Source: Olivibacter jilunii
Lineage (GTDB): Bacteria; Bacteroidota; Bacteroidia; Sphingobacteriales; Sphingobacteriaceae
DNA length: 64,000 bases
Direction of reading: 5' to 3'
NCBI RefSeq assembly: GCF_900607235.1
Contig: NZ_LR027849.1
Span: forward strand, 868,001 to 932,000
This document shows, in pieces, positions 53,933-63,317 of this stretch (positions are counted from its first letter, which is position 1; each line of letters starts with the position of its first letter). Below the pieces are notes generated by a model. That model did no database searches. It had not been told where the DNA came from and saw only the letters and a program-made list of their open reading frames with translations. A program made the position numbers and the translations under genes.

Positions 53933-56900
53933 CTACTGATTCTGTTTATACACAGAAGGCAATACCGCATACATTGCCTTAAAATATTTGCTGAATTGTT
54001 TAGGATTATTGAAACCGACTTGATAAGCTACCTCTGCAACACTTAGATTGGATTTTACCAGGAGTTGAGCGGCTTTGCGCAATCGAATATTACGAATAAA
54101 CTCGGAGGGCGTATGGCCATTTAATGCTAAAAGGCGTTTGTATAAACCTACGCGACTAATGTTTAGGGCTGCCGCTAAATCTTCTACTGAAAATGTCGTG
54201 TTGGCTATATTATCTTCCACGATTTTGGCTGCACGCCGTAGAAATTTTTCGTCCTCAGATTCAATGGCGGTGATAGAAGGAATAACTTCAAGTTGTTTTT
54301 TATAAGTTCTTTCCAATAATGTCTTTTGCTTTAATAGGTTGTCGATTTTTGCTATTAGCAACTGGAAATGAAAAGGTTTGATGATATAATCTGACGCGCC
54401 GGAATCAGTAGCTTTTAGCTGTATCGCTTCATCGCTATAGGCTGTCAATAACATAACGGGTATATGACGGGTTCGGGAATCGTCTTTTATCTTTTTGCAT
54501 AAGTCAATACCCGAATCGCCGGGCATCTGTATATCCGAAATGATTAAGTCGGGATGTTGCCCAAGTGCTTTTACCCACGCTGATTGTGCATCAAAAGCAT
54601 AATCCAGTTGAAACTTATACTTTAAGTTTTCATATAGGTAAAAAATCAAATCTTCATCATTATCAACCAAAAGTATTGATGGAAGCTTTTTCCCTTGCTC
54701 CCTTTTGTGTTTTTGTGGATGGAGATCGGGTCCAACTTCAGCTAGTGCAGATAGGGCATCGCTGTTTTTTTCAACATTAACAGGTAATGGTAGATCAATT
54801 GTAAAGGTGCTACCCACGTTCTCTTGGCTATTGAGTGTAATTGTTCCACCTAGCAGTTGCACGTAATCATGTGTAATTGATAATCCAATACCGTATCCTT
54901 GATTGTAAAGGTTCTTGGTGTCAACATGTTGAAAATAACGTTCAAAGATTTTTTCTTGCTGATCTGCGGGTATACCTATTCCTGTATCTTTCACTTTTAT
55001 TTCTAAGTAATGTGAATTTGCAGCATCTTTTACTGTAAGTATTACCTCCACTTTACCATTTTTGTCGGTGAATTTCAACGCATTACTTAATAAATTAAAT
55101 GTAATACGTTCGATTTTTTCTTGATCGAAATAGGCGTAAAAGCTGCCTTTATTTGAGATGAATGAGAGTGTTATATGTTTTACGGCCGCCAGATCCATAA
55201 AAGAATCAACATGTTCTCTGATGTGCGAGATGATATCACCTAAAGTTAAGTCTATCTTTAGCTTGTTGCTGTCAACCTTTTTTAAATCAAGAAGTTGATT
55301 GACTAAATTCAATAACCTTTTGGCATTGCGCTTCATGGTTTGCAACTGAGTCTTTTGTCCCTCATTTAGCTTTTCATCCAGTAATCGATCAATTGGTGCT
55401 AGGATGAGACTTAATGGTGTGCGAAATTCATGACTTATGTTAGTGAAAAATTGTGTTTTAGTTCTGTCTAGCTCAACTGCCTGTTTAAAAGCTTCGCGCT
55501 CCTGTTGCAGTCGAAATCGGCTTTTTTGTCGTTTCCTTTCAATATGTCGGATCAGTAAAAGCGAGGCACCAAGCAACAGAATGTAAGAGACATAGGCCAG
55601 AGGTGTTTTCCAAATGGGGGGAGCAATTTCAATGCGGAGCAAGGTATAGGGATCGCTCCATTGTCCATTATCGAGCGACGCTTTTACCTTGAATTCGTAA
55701 ACACCCGGATCCAAATTCGTAAAGGTTATTTTGTGATCGCCCTGGTCAGGTAACCAATTGTCATTAAAACCTTCAAGCTGATAGAGAAACCGTCGATGCT
55801 CCTTCGTTATATATTCAAGCGGCGAGAAGGTAATTGTAAAAATATTCTGATCATAATTTAGGGATATGTTTTTGGTATAGGTAGGGGAATTGATTAAAAT
55901 GGAACGACCATGATATTCTTTATCGATTTCCAATGTCTCGTTGAATAATGAGAAGGCTGTTATTACCGGTTTAAATGGCGCTTTTAATTTAGGAATATCC
56001 TTTGGGACGATGATGTTAAAACCAGCTGGCCCACCGAAAATAAGCTCTCCCGCTTTTGTTTTGTATACTGCATTTTCATTAAAAGAAAGGCCCTGAAGAC
56101 CATCTTGGGTATGGTAATTTTTGATATCCGGTAATTCGTTATCGCTTTCCCGATAGTGTATGCATGATAGGCCTTTTAAGGTGCTTACCCAAAGTCTGCC
56201 CTGTGCGTCTTCTAATAAATTCAGCGCAAAATTATCAGGTAGGCCATTTGTATTCCGAAAAACTTGAAAGCTATTTGATCCAGGTTTATACAAGTTTAGA
56301 CCATCTTGTGTAGCAATCCAAATACGGCCATGTTTATCTTGCAATAAATCCGAGATATAGTTATTGCTCAAGCTGTCTTTCCCGGTTCCGGCCGTAAACT
56401 TGTAAATGATTTCGTTAGATCGATTCAATATCACAATTCCCTGCGCACCTCCGACCCATAGATGTCCGTTTTTATCTTCCATTATGGCTGATATGTATTT
56501 CGGTATGCCTGCATTGTTCACACTGACAAACCGATCGTATTCCGCTTCATAGTAATAAAGCCCGTTTGATAGCGTTCCTACCCATATCCGGCCTCTGCTA
56601 TCCTGATAGATTTCCCATATATTATTATCATGAGGGTATCCATCTCGATCTGATTCAAGCGGGTATTGCTTAAACGTCTTGCCGTCGAACATATTTAGGC
56701 CGCCGTGGTAAGTGCCAACCCAAAGTCTATCTTTTGTATCGAGCAGCATGCTGACAATGATATTGCTACTTAGGTCGTTGGGTAAGTCGGTTTGCTTATA
56801 AGTTTTGAACTGATTCTTGGCGCGGTCGAAATACAAAAGACCACCGCCATTTGTACCTATCCATAAATTGCCCTGACGATCTTCTGCAAATCGATTTACA

Positions 56901-57994
56901 TCTTCAAAGGGTAACCCTGTTTGCTTGTTTACCAGCGGGAACATAAAAAGTTGCTTATGATAATAGCTTAGCCCTTGTTTATATGTTCCAACCCATATGA
57001 TTTGCTGGTCATCCTTATAGAGTGAAATGGTGCTGTTCTGTGCTATCGTGGAAGCATTGGCATCATGATGAAGAATATAGGACACGGAGAAATCCTTTTT
57101 GTGTAATAGATTAATTCCACCATGATCAGTTGCTAACCAGATATTGTTGTTTTCATCCTCGGTAATATGGGTAACTACATCCGTATTCAGCGCAGCAGGT
57201 TTGCTGTTTTTATGCAGGTGTCTGGCGTCTGTTTTTCCCTTTTGGAGGTAGTAAACACCAAGCGGAACATCTGTTGAGTAAACCCAAAGGTCGTCATGCC
57301 GATCACAAAATAGTTTAAAGATTGCACCAGACAAACCATCAACCGCTTTTGTGATCGCTTGAAGACGTTTTCTGCACACGAGGGTTTGAATATCTATAAT
57401 CTCTATCAATCCATTTGCGTAAATTGTATGCAATGTTCCATTGCTTTGCGAAAGCGCTATACCGGTTATGTTTTGTCCGTTGAGGCTTTGAAGGCGGACG
57501 CTCGTTTTTTTTACAGGATTATATCGATATAAGCCATTTCCAACAGTTAGAAACCAAAAATTCCCCTGACTATCTCGCTCTATTTGAATAATGTCTGTAG
57601 GCGGTAGTCCATAGGTTTTTAATACGCTATCTACATTCCTGACGAAATTTTCGTGTTTGTCCTGATAGATGTTTAAGCCTTTTTTACTTTTTATCCACAG
57701 TTTGTTTTCAGGGCCGATAAACAGATCGATGATATTATTGTCCTTTATGCTGGTAATATTTGCGTTAGAGTGGCGGTAAACCTTGATTTGACGGCCATCG
57801 TACCGGTTTAAGCCCGCTGAAGTACCGAACCAAAGAAAACCGGTTGAATCTTTAATAATGGCGCTTATGTGGTTATTGGATAAGCCATGCTGCTCGTTCA
57901 ACTGGTAGAATCGAATATTAGCTATACGTTGTGCTAACGTTGTCATTATGCTAAACAGCATCAAAATCAGGGTATATAGGGTAACTCGTCGCAC
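53933..57994 (-). CDS. Hybrid two-component system sensor/AraC regulator (HTCS)
   Basis: A one-protein signalling system for glycan detection. 1353 residues from the GTG at 57994, which gives a signal peptide (RRVTLYTLILMLFSIMTTLAQ). Order: periplasmic two-component propeller repeats (about 25-690, repeats of DxxGxLWIGT type), Y_Y_Y domain (PGVYEFKVKASLDNGQWSD), transmembrane helix (about 795-815), HisKA with H855 (ISHEFRTPLSLI), HATPase (NLLSNALKFTDKNG), receiver with D1154 (LIISDIQMPGDSG) and a C-terminal AraC helix-turn-helix (VAYQVGFNNPKQFSKYFKAM). A TTG at 58075 extends the frame but lies within the promoter. It controls the PUL next to it. Confidence 0.93.
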   Translation of the reverse strand: MRRVTLYTLILMLFSIMTTLAQRIANIRFYQLNEQHGLSNNHISAIIKDSTGFLWFGTSAGLNRYDGRQIKVYRHSNANITSIKDNNIIDLFIGPENKLWIKSKKGLNIYQDKHENFVRNVDSVLKTYGLPPTDIIQIERDSQGNFWFLTVGNGLYRYNPVKKTSVRLQSLNGQNITGIALSQSNGTLHTIYANGLIEIIDIQTLVCRKRLQAITKAVDGLSGAIFKLFCDRHDDLWVYSTDVPLGVYYLQKGKTDARHLHKNSKPAALNTDVVTHITEDENNNIWLATDHGGINLLHKKDFSVSYILHHDANASTIAQNSTISLYKDDQQIIWVGTYKQGLSYYHKQLFMFPLVNKQTGLPFEDVNRFAEDRQGNLWIGTNGGGLLYFDRAKNQFKTYKQTDLPNDLSSNIIVSMLLDTKDRLWVGTYHGGLNMFDGKTFKQYPLESDRDGYPHDNNIWEIYQDSRGRIWVGTLSNGLYYYEAEYDRFVSVNNAGIPKYISAIMEDKNGHLWVGGAQGIVILNRSNEIIYKFTAGTGKDSLSNNYISDLLQDKHGRIWIATQDGLNLYKPGSNSFQVFRNTNGLPDNFALNLLEDAQGRLWVSTLKGLSCIHYRESDNELPDIKNYHTQDGLQGLSFNENAVYKTKAGELIFGGPAGFNIIVPKDIPKLKAPFKPVITAFSLFNETLEIDKEYHGRSILINSPTYTKNISLNYDQNIFTITFSPLEYITKEHRRFLYQLEGFNDNWLPDQGDHKITFTNLDPGVYEFKVKASLDNGQWSDPYTLLRIEIAPPIWKTPLAYVSYILLLGASLLLIRHIERKRQKSRFRLQQEREAFKQAVELDRTKTQFFTNISHEFRTPLSLILAPIDRLLDEKLNEGQKTQLQTMKRNAKRLLNLVNQLLDLKKVDSNKLKIDLTLGDIISHIREHVDSFMDLAAVKHITLSFISNKGSFYAYFDQEKIERITFNLLSNALKFTDKNGKVEVILTVKDAANSHYLEIKVKDTGIGIPADQQEKIFERYFQHVDTKNLYNQGYGIGLSITHDYVQLLGGTITLNSQENVGSTFTIDLPLPVNVEKNSDALSALAEVGPDLHPQKHKREQGKKLPSILLVDNDEDLIFYLYENLKYKFQLDYAFDAQSAWVKALGQHPDLIISDIQMPGDSGIDLCKKIKDDSRTRHIPVMLLTAYSDEAIQLKATDSGASDYIIKPFHFQLLIAKIDNLLKQKTLLERTYKKQLEVIPSITAIESEDEKFLRRAAKIVEDNIANTTFSVEDLAAALNISRVGLYKRLLALNGHTPSEFIRNIRLRKAAQLLVKSNLSVAEVAYQVGFNNPKQFSKYFKAMYAVLPSVYKQNQ

Positions 57995-58072
57995 GGTTAA
58001 GCAATTTATTTCAGTGGATCGACAGTAGATGATTAGATCAAAACTGTTGGTTTTTGTTAGTTTTTGTTCCAC

Positions 58073-58103
58073 CAAACCTATAGAAAATTGGCGTGATTTC
58101 CAA
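58073..58103 (-). promoter_or_regulatory. Promoter of the HTCS gene
   Basis: On the minus strand TTG (plus 58101-58103), a 20-bp spacer, and TAGGTTTG (plus 58073-58080): a full match to the Bacteroidota promoter. Transcription should start near 58065, which rules out the TTG start at 58075 and supports the GTG at 57994. Confidence 0.75.
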
Positions 58104-58291
58104 TTTGCTAAATAACCTTAACTGAAATAAGCATAAATATAAAACAATAATATACCGTTAAAAAGCGAAATCTCTGATAGTTTGAACAGAATAGCGGTAG
58201 CGGAAAAAAACTTGCTTTCTCTACGGTATAATTTCTGACATATGTGGATACTTTTGTGATCAGGTGGCAAGCGGATACGTTTAATTTTCTG

Positions 58292-58299
58292 TAGTTTTG
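58292..58299 (+). promoter_or_regulatory. Probable -7 element of dnaE
   Basis: TAGTTTTG matches TAnnTTTG and lies 33 bp before the dnaE ATG at 58332. No good -33 TTTG at the right distance. It overlaps the GTG that would start a longer dnaE frame, so that start is unlikely. Confidence 0.45.
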
Positions 58300-58331
58300 T
58301 GTCATCTTATTGCTCAATCCATTTAATAGCT

Positions 58332-61300
58332 ATGTACTTAATTTTTGATACTGAAACGACAGGATTACCGAAACGTTGGGATGCACCCATTACCGATACA
58401 GATAATTGGCCGCGCTGTGTGCAGATAGCTTGGCAATTACATGACGATATGGGCCGTTTGATTGAGCATCAGGACTATCTGGTTAAGCCGGAAGGTTTCA
58501 ATATTCCTTATGATGCTGAACGGGTCCATGGTATCTCTACCGAGCTAGCTTTAGAACAGGGAATTGATCTGGTTGAGGTGTTGGAAAAGTTCAATATTGC
58601 TTTGGATAAAGCCAAGTTTATTGTTGGACAGAATATCGGTTTTGACATCAATATTATGGGTTGTGAGTTTCATCGGATGGGAATTGCCACAACCATGGGC
58701 GAGAAGGCGGTATTGGATACCTGTACAGAGGTTACGGCAAATTTGTTACAGCTACCGGGAGGTAGGGGTGGTAAATTTAAACTTCCCAATCTGACAGAGC
58801 TGCATGCATATTTATTTGGAGTACCCTTCGCTGAAGCACATAATGCAACCGCCGATGTTGAAGCTACGACACGCTGTTTTCTAGAGCTGATCAAGAAGAA
58901 TATTTTCACTGCGGCTGAGTTACAAGTTCAGGAAGATTATTTTGAGGTTTTTCGAACGAATAATCCAGATCCTATCGCGGCAGTTGGTTTACAGCATGTT
59001 AATCTGAAAGCAGCCTCTGATTCAATTAGGCGACGTTTAAAGGCTGATCAAGATAGCATTTCACAAAAAGAGCTTGACGCCAACAGAGAGGAGCTTAAAG
59101 AAGTCGATTACGTACACCTTCATAACCATACGCAATTTTCCATTTTGCAATCGACCATTTCTGTTTCCGATTTAGTGAAGGCCGCCGCTAAGCATAGAAT
59201 GCCTGCTGTAGCAATTACTGATCATGCAAATATGATGGGCGCTTTTCACTTTGTCAGCAACGTGCTGAATCATAACAAGGCGGCAGAAGCCAAAAATAAA
59301 ACAGCCGTGGAGAATGGAGAGGAGCCGAGCGAAGTGATCATTAAGCCTATCGTGGGCTGCGAATTTTTTGTTTGTGATAATCATGCGGATAAGACGAGAA
59401 AGGACAATGGTTACCAGATTGTAATGTTAGCAAAGAACAAGACAGGCTACCATAACTTGGCCAAGATGTCTTCGTTAGCTTATACTGATGGATTTTATTA
59501 TGTACCTCGTATCGATAGGAAGATAATTGAGCAATATAAAGAAAACATTATCGTCCTTTCAGGAAACTTATATGGTGAAATACCGAATAAGTTACTCAAT
59601 ATGGGAGAAAACCAGGCGGAGGAAGCTTTGATATGGTGGAAGGAGACTTTCGGTGAGGACTTCTATATCGAATTGATGCGACATGGCCAGGAAGATGAAA
59701 ATCGTATCAATGCCAGTTTAGTTGAACTGGCAAGGAAACACGGGGTAAAACTTATTGCAACTAACAATACGTACTATATAAACAAGGAAGATGCGCATTC
59801 ACATGACATTCTTTTATGTGTTCGGGATGCGGAGAAACTAGCGACACCTAAAGGGCGCGGTCGAGGCTTCCGTTACGGACTGCCCAATGAGGAGTACTAC
59901 TTCAAATCGGGCGAAGAGATGAAGAAACTCTTTACCGACATCCCTGAAGCGATTGCAAACATCCAGGAGATTGTAGACAAGGTAGAGGTTTACTCACTTT
60001 ATCGTAATGTACTTTTGCCAAAGTTTGATATTCCTGAAGAATTCCAGGTAGCAGAAGATCAGCTGGACGGCGGTAAAAGAGGAGAGAATAAATACCTTCG
60101 ACATTTAACTTATGTAGGTGCCGCTAAGCGTTATAGCGAGATTACACCGGAGATAAGAGAGCGGCTTGATTTTGAGTTACAAACAATCGAAAAAACCGGT
60201 TACCCAGGCTACTTCCTGATTGTACAAGACTTTATTGCGGCGGCTAGAGAAATCGGCGTGTCCGTTGGGCCGGGTCGTGGCTCGGCTGCAGGCTCCGCGG
60301 TCGCTTATTGCTTGGGAATTACAAACATCGATCCAATTGCATATGATTTACTTTTTGAGCGTTTCCTAAATCCCGATCGTGTTTCCATGCCGGATATTGA
60401 CATCGATTTTGATGATGAAGGCCGAGGACGGGTAATGGACTACGTTATAAATAAATACGGCGCCAATCAGGTAGCACAGATTATTACCTATGGTACAATG
60501 GCCGCCAAATCTTCTATTCGAGATACGGCAAGGGTGTTGGACTTACCATTATTTGAAGCGGACAAAATTGCGAAACTCGTACCAAACTTAAAGCTTAACA
60601 AGCTATTTAATATGGATGCACAGGCCTTGAAGAGCGCTTTAAGAACAGAAGAGCTTGAGAGTGTCCGCGAATTAATCAATTTGGCAAATGGTAATGATCT
60701 CGGAGCTGAAACAATCAGGCAGGCGAAAGCATTAGAAGGGTCTGTGAGAAATACAGGAATACATGCCTGTGGTGTAATCATTACGCCGGATGATATTACC
60801 AATTTCGTTCCTGTATCCACGGCGAAAGATTCCGAGCTTTACGTAACGCAGTTCGATAACTCGGTGGTTGAAAGCGCAGGTTTATTAAAAATGGACTTTC
60901 TGGGTTTGAAAACCTTAACCTTGATTAAGGACACGGTCAGCTTGGTGAAACATACGAAGGGGATTGAACTAAATCCTGACTTTTTTCCGATTGACGATGT
61001 GAAGACCTACGAGCTTTTCCAGCGCGGTGAAACGGTAGGTATTTTCCAATACGAGTCGCCCGGCATGCAGAAGTATATGAAGGAGCTAAAGCCGACCGTT
61101 TTTGGTGACCTGATTGCTATGAACGCTCTTTATAGACCCGGGCCATTGGAATATATCCCCAGTTTTATCCGACGAAAAAATGGAGAGGAACCCATTACCT
61201 ACGATTTGGAAGCTTGTGAAGAGTACTTAAAAGAGACCTACGGTATCACCGTTTATCAAGAGCAGGTGATGCTTCTCTCCCAGAAGCTAGCCGGTTTTAC

Positions 61301-62813
61301 CAAAGGTGAAGCGGACGTTTTGCGTAAGGCTATGGGTAAAAAGCAGCGCGATGTACTGGATAAAATGAAACCGAAGTTTGTGCAACAAGCAGCGGAAAAA
61401 GGACATGATGAAAAGGTTTTGGAGAAGATATGGAAAGATTGGGAGGCCTTTGCAAGTTATGCCTTTAATAAATCGCACTCCACTTGTTATGCGTGGGTGG
61501 CCTACCAAACAGCCTACTTGAAGGCTCATTATCCTGCCGAATATATGGCCGCTGTATTATCCAATAATATGAACGATATCAAGCAAATATCATTCTTTAT
61601 GGAAGAGTGTAAACGAATGGGATTAACGGTTTTGGGTCCGGATGTAAATGAATCATTCTACAAGTTTACGGTGAACGACCAGGGAGCTATACGCTTTGGT
61701 ATTGGTGCAGTAAAAGGAGTTGGAGCCGGCGCTGTAGACACCATTGTGAGCAATAGGGATGAAGGCAAGTATCTATCCATTGCCGATTTTGCCCGGCGCA
61801 GTAATCCACGTACGATCAATAAGAAGGTATACGAAAGTTTGGTGTATAGTGGGGCTTTTGACTGTTTTGGTATAAACAGGGCGCAATTCTTCCATGTGCC
61901 TGAGGGGCTAAGCCAAAATGGGATAGAGCGTCTAATAAAATATACGAATGATTACCAGTACAACAAAAATAATGCAGCTATGTCATTGTTCGGAGGAACC
62001 AGTGATGCGGATATTCCCGAACCATCCTTACCGCCATGCCCTGAATGGGGATTGATGGAGAAGCTGCGTTACGAAAAAAACGTTGTTAGTATGTATATAA
62101 CCGGGCATCCAATGGATGACTATCGTTTGGAATTGGAGTATTTTTGTCAACACAAGGTGAGTCAACTCCACTTGATTGACAAAATGAAAGCCGGTGCAGG
62201 GAAAGATGCTGATAACGGACAGGACGCAGGACTAGAATCTCCGGAGGAAGGAGTAGAAGATGTCAAAACGGAATTTGCTAAGATAAAAAATAAGGATTTA
62301 GTAGTAGGAGGGATGGTTACCGCAGTTTACCATGGCATGACCAAAACGGGCAAACCCTATGGACGTATGACCTTTGAGGATTACAGCGATTCGTATGAAA
62401 TGGCACTTTTTGGTGAAGATTATGTTAAATTTAAAGGGTTTATGAACGAAAACTACTTTTTGCAGATTAGGGGCACAGTTAGTGAACGTTTTCGACAACA
62501 AGATAATTGGGAGTTTAAAATCACTTCGATTCAACTATTGTCTGAGCTTCGGGATAAAATGGCGAAATCGATCAGTATTCAGGTACCGCTGCATGAACTG
62601 AACAATAAGTTTGTAGATAATCTGCAACAAATTATTCATAAGAATCAGCAGGAACAGGAAATTAGAAATTGTCAATTGAAGTTTGTATTGTTAGACTATG
62701 AAGATAAGGTAAGCTTAGAGATGCCTGCAAAGGGCATGAAAGTACATCTAAGTAATGAGTTTTTACAAGATTTGCGAGCTTTAACGGGCGATAGGGGCTA
62801 TAAGTTAAATTAG
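58332..62813 (+). CDS. dnaE: DNA polymerase III alpha subunit with fused proofreading exonuclease
   Basis: Replicative polymerase. From the ATG at 58332 it has 1493 residues. The N-terminal about 200 form a DnaQ-type 3'-5' exonuclease (D6 and E8 in IFDTETTG; HGISTELALE; NIGFDINIM; HNATADVEAT with the last acids). Then PHP domain (about 255 on, H262/H264/H266 in HLHNH), the palm with catalytic D688 and D690 (MPDIDIDFDDEGRGRVMDYV), polymerase core (GPGRGSAAGSAVAYCLG), tandem HhH and the OB fold (VGGMVTAVYHGMTKTGKPY). The fusion puts polymerase and proofreader in one chain. Confidence 0.95.
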   Translation: MYLIFDTETTGLPKRWDAPITDTDNWPRCVQIAWQLHDDMGRLIEHQDYLVKPEGFNIPYDAERVHGISTELALEQGIDLVEVLEKFNIALDKAKFIVGQNIGFDINIMGCEFHRMGIATTMGEKAVLDTCTEVTANLLQLPGGRGGKFKLPNLTELHAYLFGVPFAEAHNATADVEATTRCFLELIKKNIFTAAELQVQEDYFEVFRTNNPDPIAAVGLQHVNLKAASDSIRRRLKADQDSISQKELDANREELKEVDYVHLHNHTQFSILQSTISVSDLVKAAAKHRMPAVAITDHANMMGAFHFVSNVLNHNKAAEAKNKTAVENGEEPSEVIIKPIVGCEFFVCDNHADKTRKDNGYQIVMLAKNKTGYHNLAKMSSLAYTDGFYYVPRIDRKIIEQYKENIIVLSGNLYGEIPNKLLNMGENQAEEALIWWKETFGEDFYIELMRHGQEDENRINASLVELARKHGVKLIATNNTYYINKEDAHSHDILLCVRDAEKLATPKGRGRGFRYGLPNEEYYFKSGEEMKKLFTDIPEAIANIQEIVDKVEVYSLYRNVLLPKFDIPEEFQVAEDQLDGGKRGENKYLRHLTYVGAAKRYSEITPEIRERLDFELQTIEKTGYPGYFLIVQDFIAAAREIGVSVGPGRGSAAGSAVAYCLGITNIDPIAYDLLFERFLNPDRVSMPDIDIDFDDEGRGRVMDYVINKYGANQVAQIITYGTMAAKSSIRDTARVLDLPLFEADKIAKLVPNLKLNKLFNMDAQALKSALRTEELESVRELINLANGNDLGAETIRQAKALEGSVRNTGIHACGVIITPDDITNFVPVSTAKDSELYVTQFDNSVVESAGLLKMDFLGLKTLTLIKDTVSLVKHTKGIELNPDFFPIDDVKTYELFQRGETVGIFQYESPGMQKYMKELKPTVFGDLIAMNALYRPGPLEYIPSFIRRKNGEEPITYDLEACEEYLKETYGITVYQEQVMLLSQKLAGFTKGEADVLRKAMGKKQRDVLDKMKPKFVQQAAEKGHDEKVLEKIWKDWEAFASYAFNKSHSTCYAWVAYQTAYLKAHYPAEYMAAVLSNNMNDIKQISFFMEECKRMGLTVLGPDVNESFYKFTVNDQGAIRFGIGAVKGVGAGAVDTIVSNRDEGKYLSIADFARRSNPRTINKKVYESLVYSGAFDCFGINRAQFFHVPEGLSQNGIERLIKYTNDYQYNKNNAAMSLFGGTSDADIPEPSLPPCPEWGLMEKLRYEKNVVSMYITGHPMDDYRLELEYFCQHKVSQLHLIDKMKAGAGKDADNGQDAGLESPEEGVEDVKTEFAKIKNKDLVVGGMVTAVYHGMTKTGKPYGRMTFEDYSDSYEMALFGEDYVKFKGFMNENYFLQIRGTVSERFRQQDNWEFKITSIQLLSELRDKMAKSISIQVPLHELNNKFVDNLQQIIHKNQQEQEIRNCQLKFVLLDYEDKVSLEMPAKGMKVHLSNEFLQDLRALTGDRGYKLN

Positions 62814-62836
62814 TGTCAGATTGTCAGATACTATAC

Positions 62837-62865
62837 TTTGGCAAAGCTTTTGAAAGTTATCTTTG
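62837..62865 (+). promoter_or_regulatory. Promoter of trxA
   Basis: TTTG at 62837-62840, 17-bp spacer, TATCTTTG at 62858-62865: complete match to the Bacteroidota consensus. Transcription would start near 62872, about 60 nt before the trxA ATG. Confidence 0.8.
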
Positions 62866-62931
62866 TAATATCAATTCTAGGATGTAGGAAAATCTTGGAT
62901 ATTAATAATAAGCATATAAAATAAAAAGATA

Positions 62932-63252
62932 ATGGCATTAGAAATCACAGATAGCAACTTTGATGAAGTTGTTTTGAAATCAGACAAACCCGTGTTGGTG
63001 GATTTTTGGGCAGAGTGGTGCGGACCATGCCGTATGGTAGGACCTGTTGTTGAAGAATTAGCAAAAGATTACGACGGTAAAGTTGTTGTAGGAAAAGTGA
63101 ACGTGGATCACAACGCCGAAATTTCTACTAAATACGGAATTAGAAATATCCCGGCTTTATTGTTCTTTAAAAACGGTGAGATTGTGGACAAACAAATCGG
63201 TGCCGTGCCTAAGTCGGTTTTGGCTAGTAAGTTAGAAGCACAGTTAGCTTAG
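62932..63252 (+). CDS. trxA: Thioredoxin
   Basis: Small cytoplasmic disulfide reductase that passes electrons from thioredoxin reductase to target proteins. 106 residues, the standard size. Active site W29-C30-G31-P32-C33 in FWAEWCGPCRM, and the cis-Pro segment GIRNIPALLFFKNG. No signal peptide. Own promoter; single gene. Confidence 0.97.
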   Translation: MALEITDSNFDEVVLKSDKPVLVDFWAEWCGPCRMVGPVVEELAKDYDGKVVVGKVNVDHNAEISTKYGIRNIPALLFFKNGEIVDKQIGAVPKSVLASKLEAQLA

Positions 63253-63317
63253 GTTTTCGCTGTTAGGTATTAGCTGTTAGCAAATTAGCTAATGGCTAAA
63301 GCCTAATAGCTTAAAGC
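63253..63317. repeat. Short intergenic TTAGGTATTAGCTG-type repeat
   Basis: A copy of the dispersed intergenic repeat: TTAGGTATTAGCTGTTAG then TTAGCTAATGGCTAAAGCCTAA, which folds on itself. It lies between the convergent trxA and aminotransferase genes and may help terminate both. Confidence 0.45.

Noticed and set aside
57995-58075. TTG start at 58075 for the HTCS gene
   Set aside because: It lies inside the TAGGTTTG promoter element, and the added residues would precede a clear signal peptide.
58299-58331. GTG start at 58299 for dnaE
   Set aside because: It overlaps a TAGTTTTG promoter element; the exonuclease domain begins exactly at the ATG at 58332.
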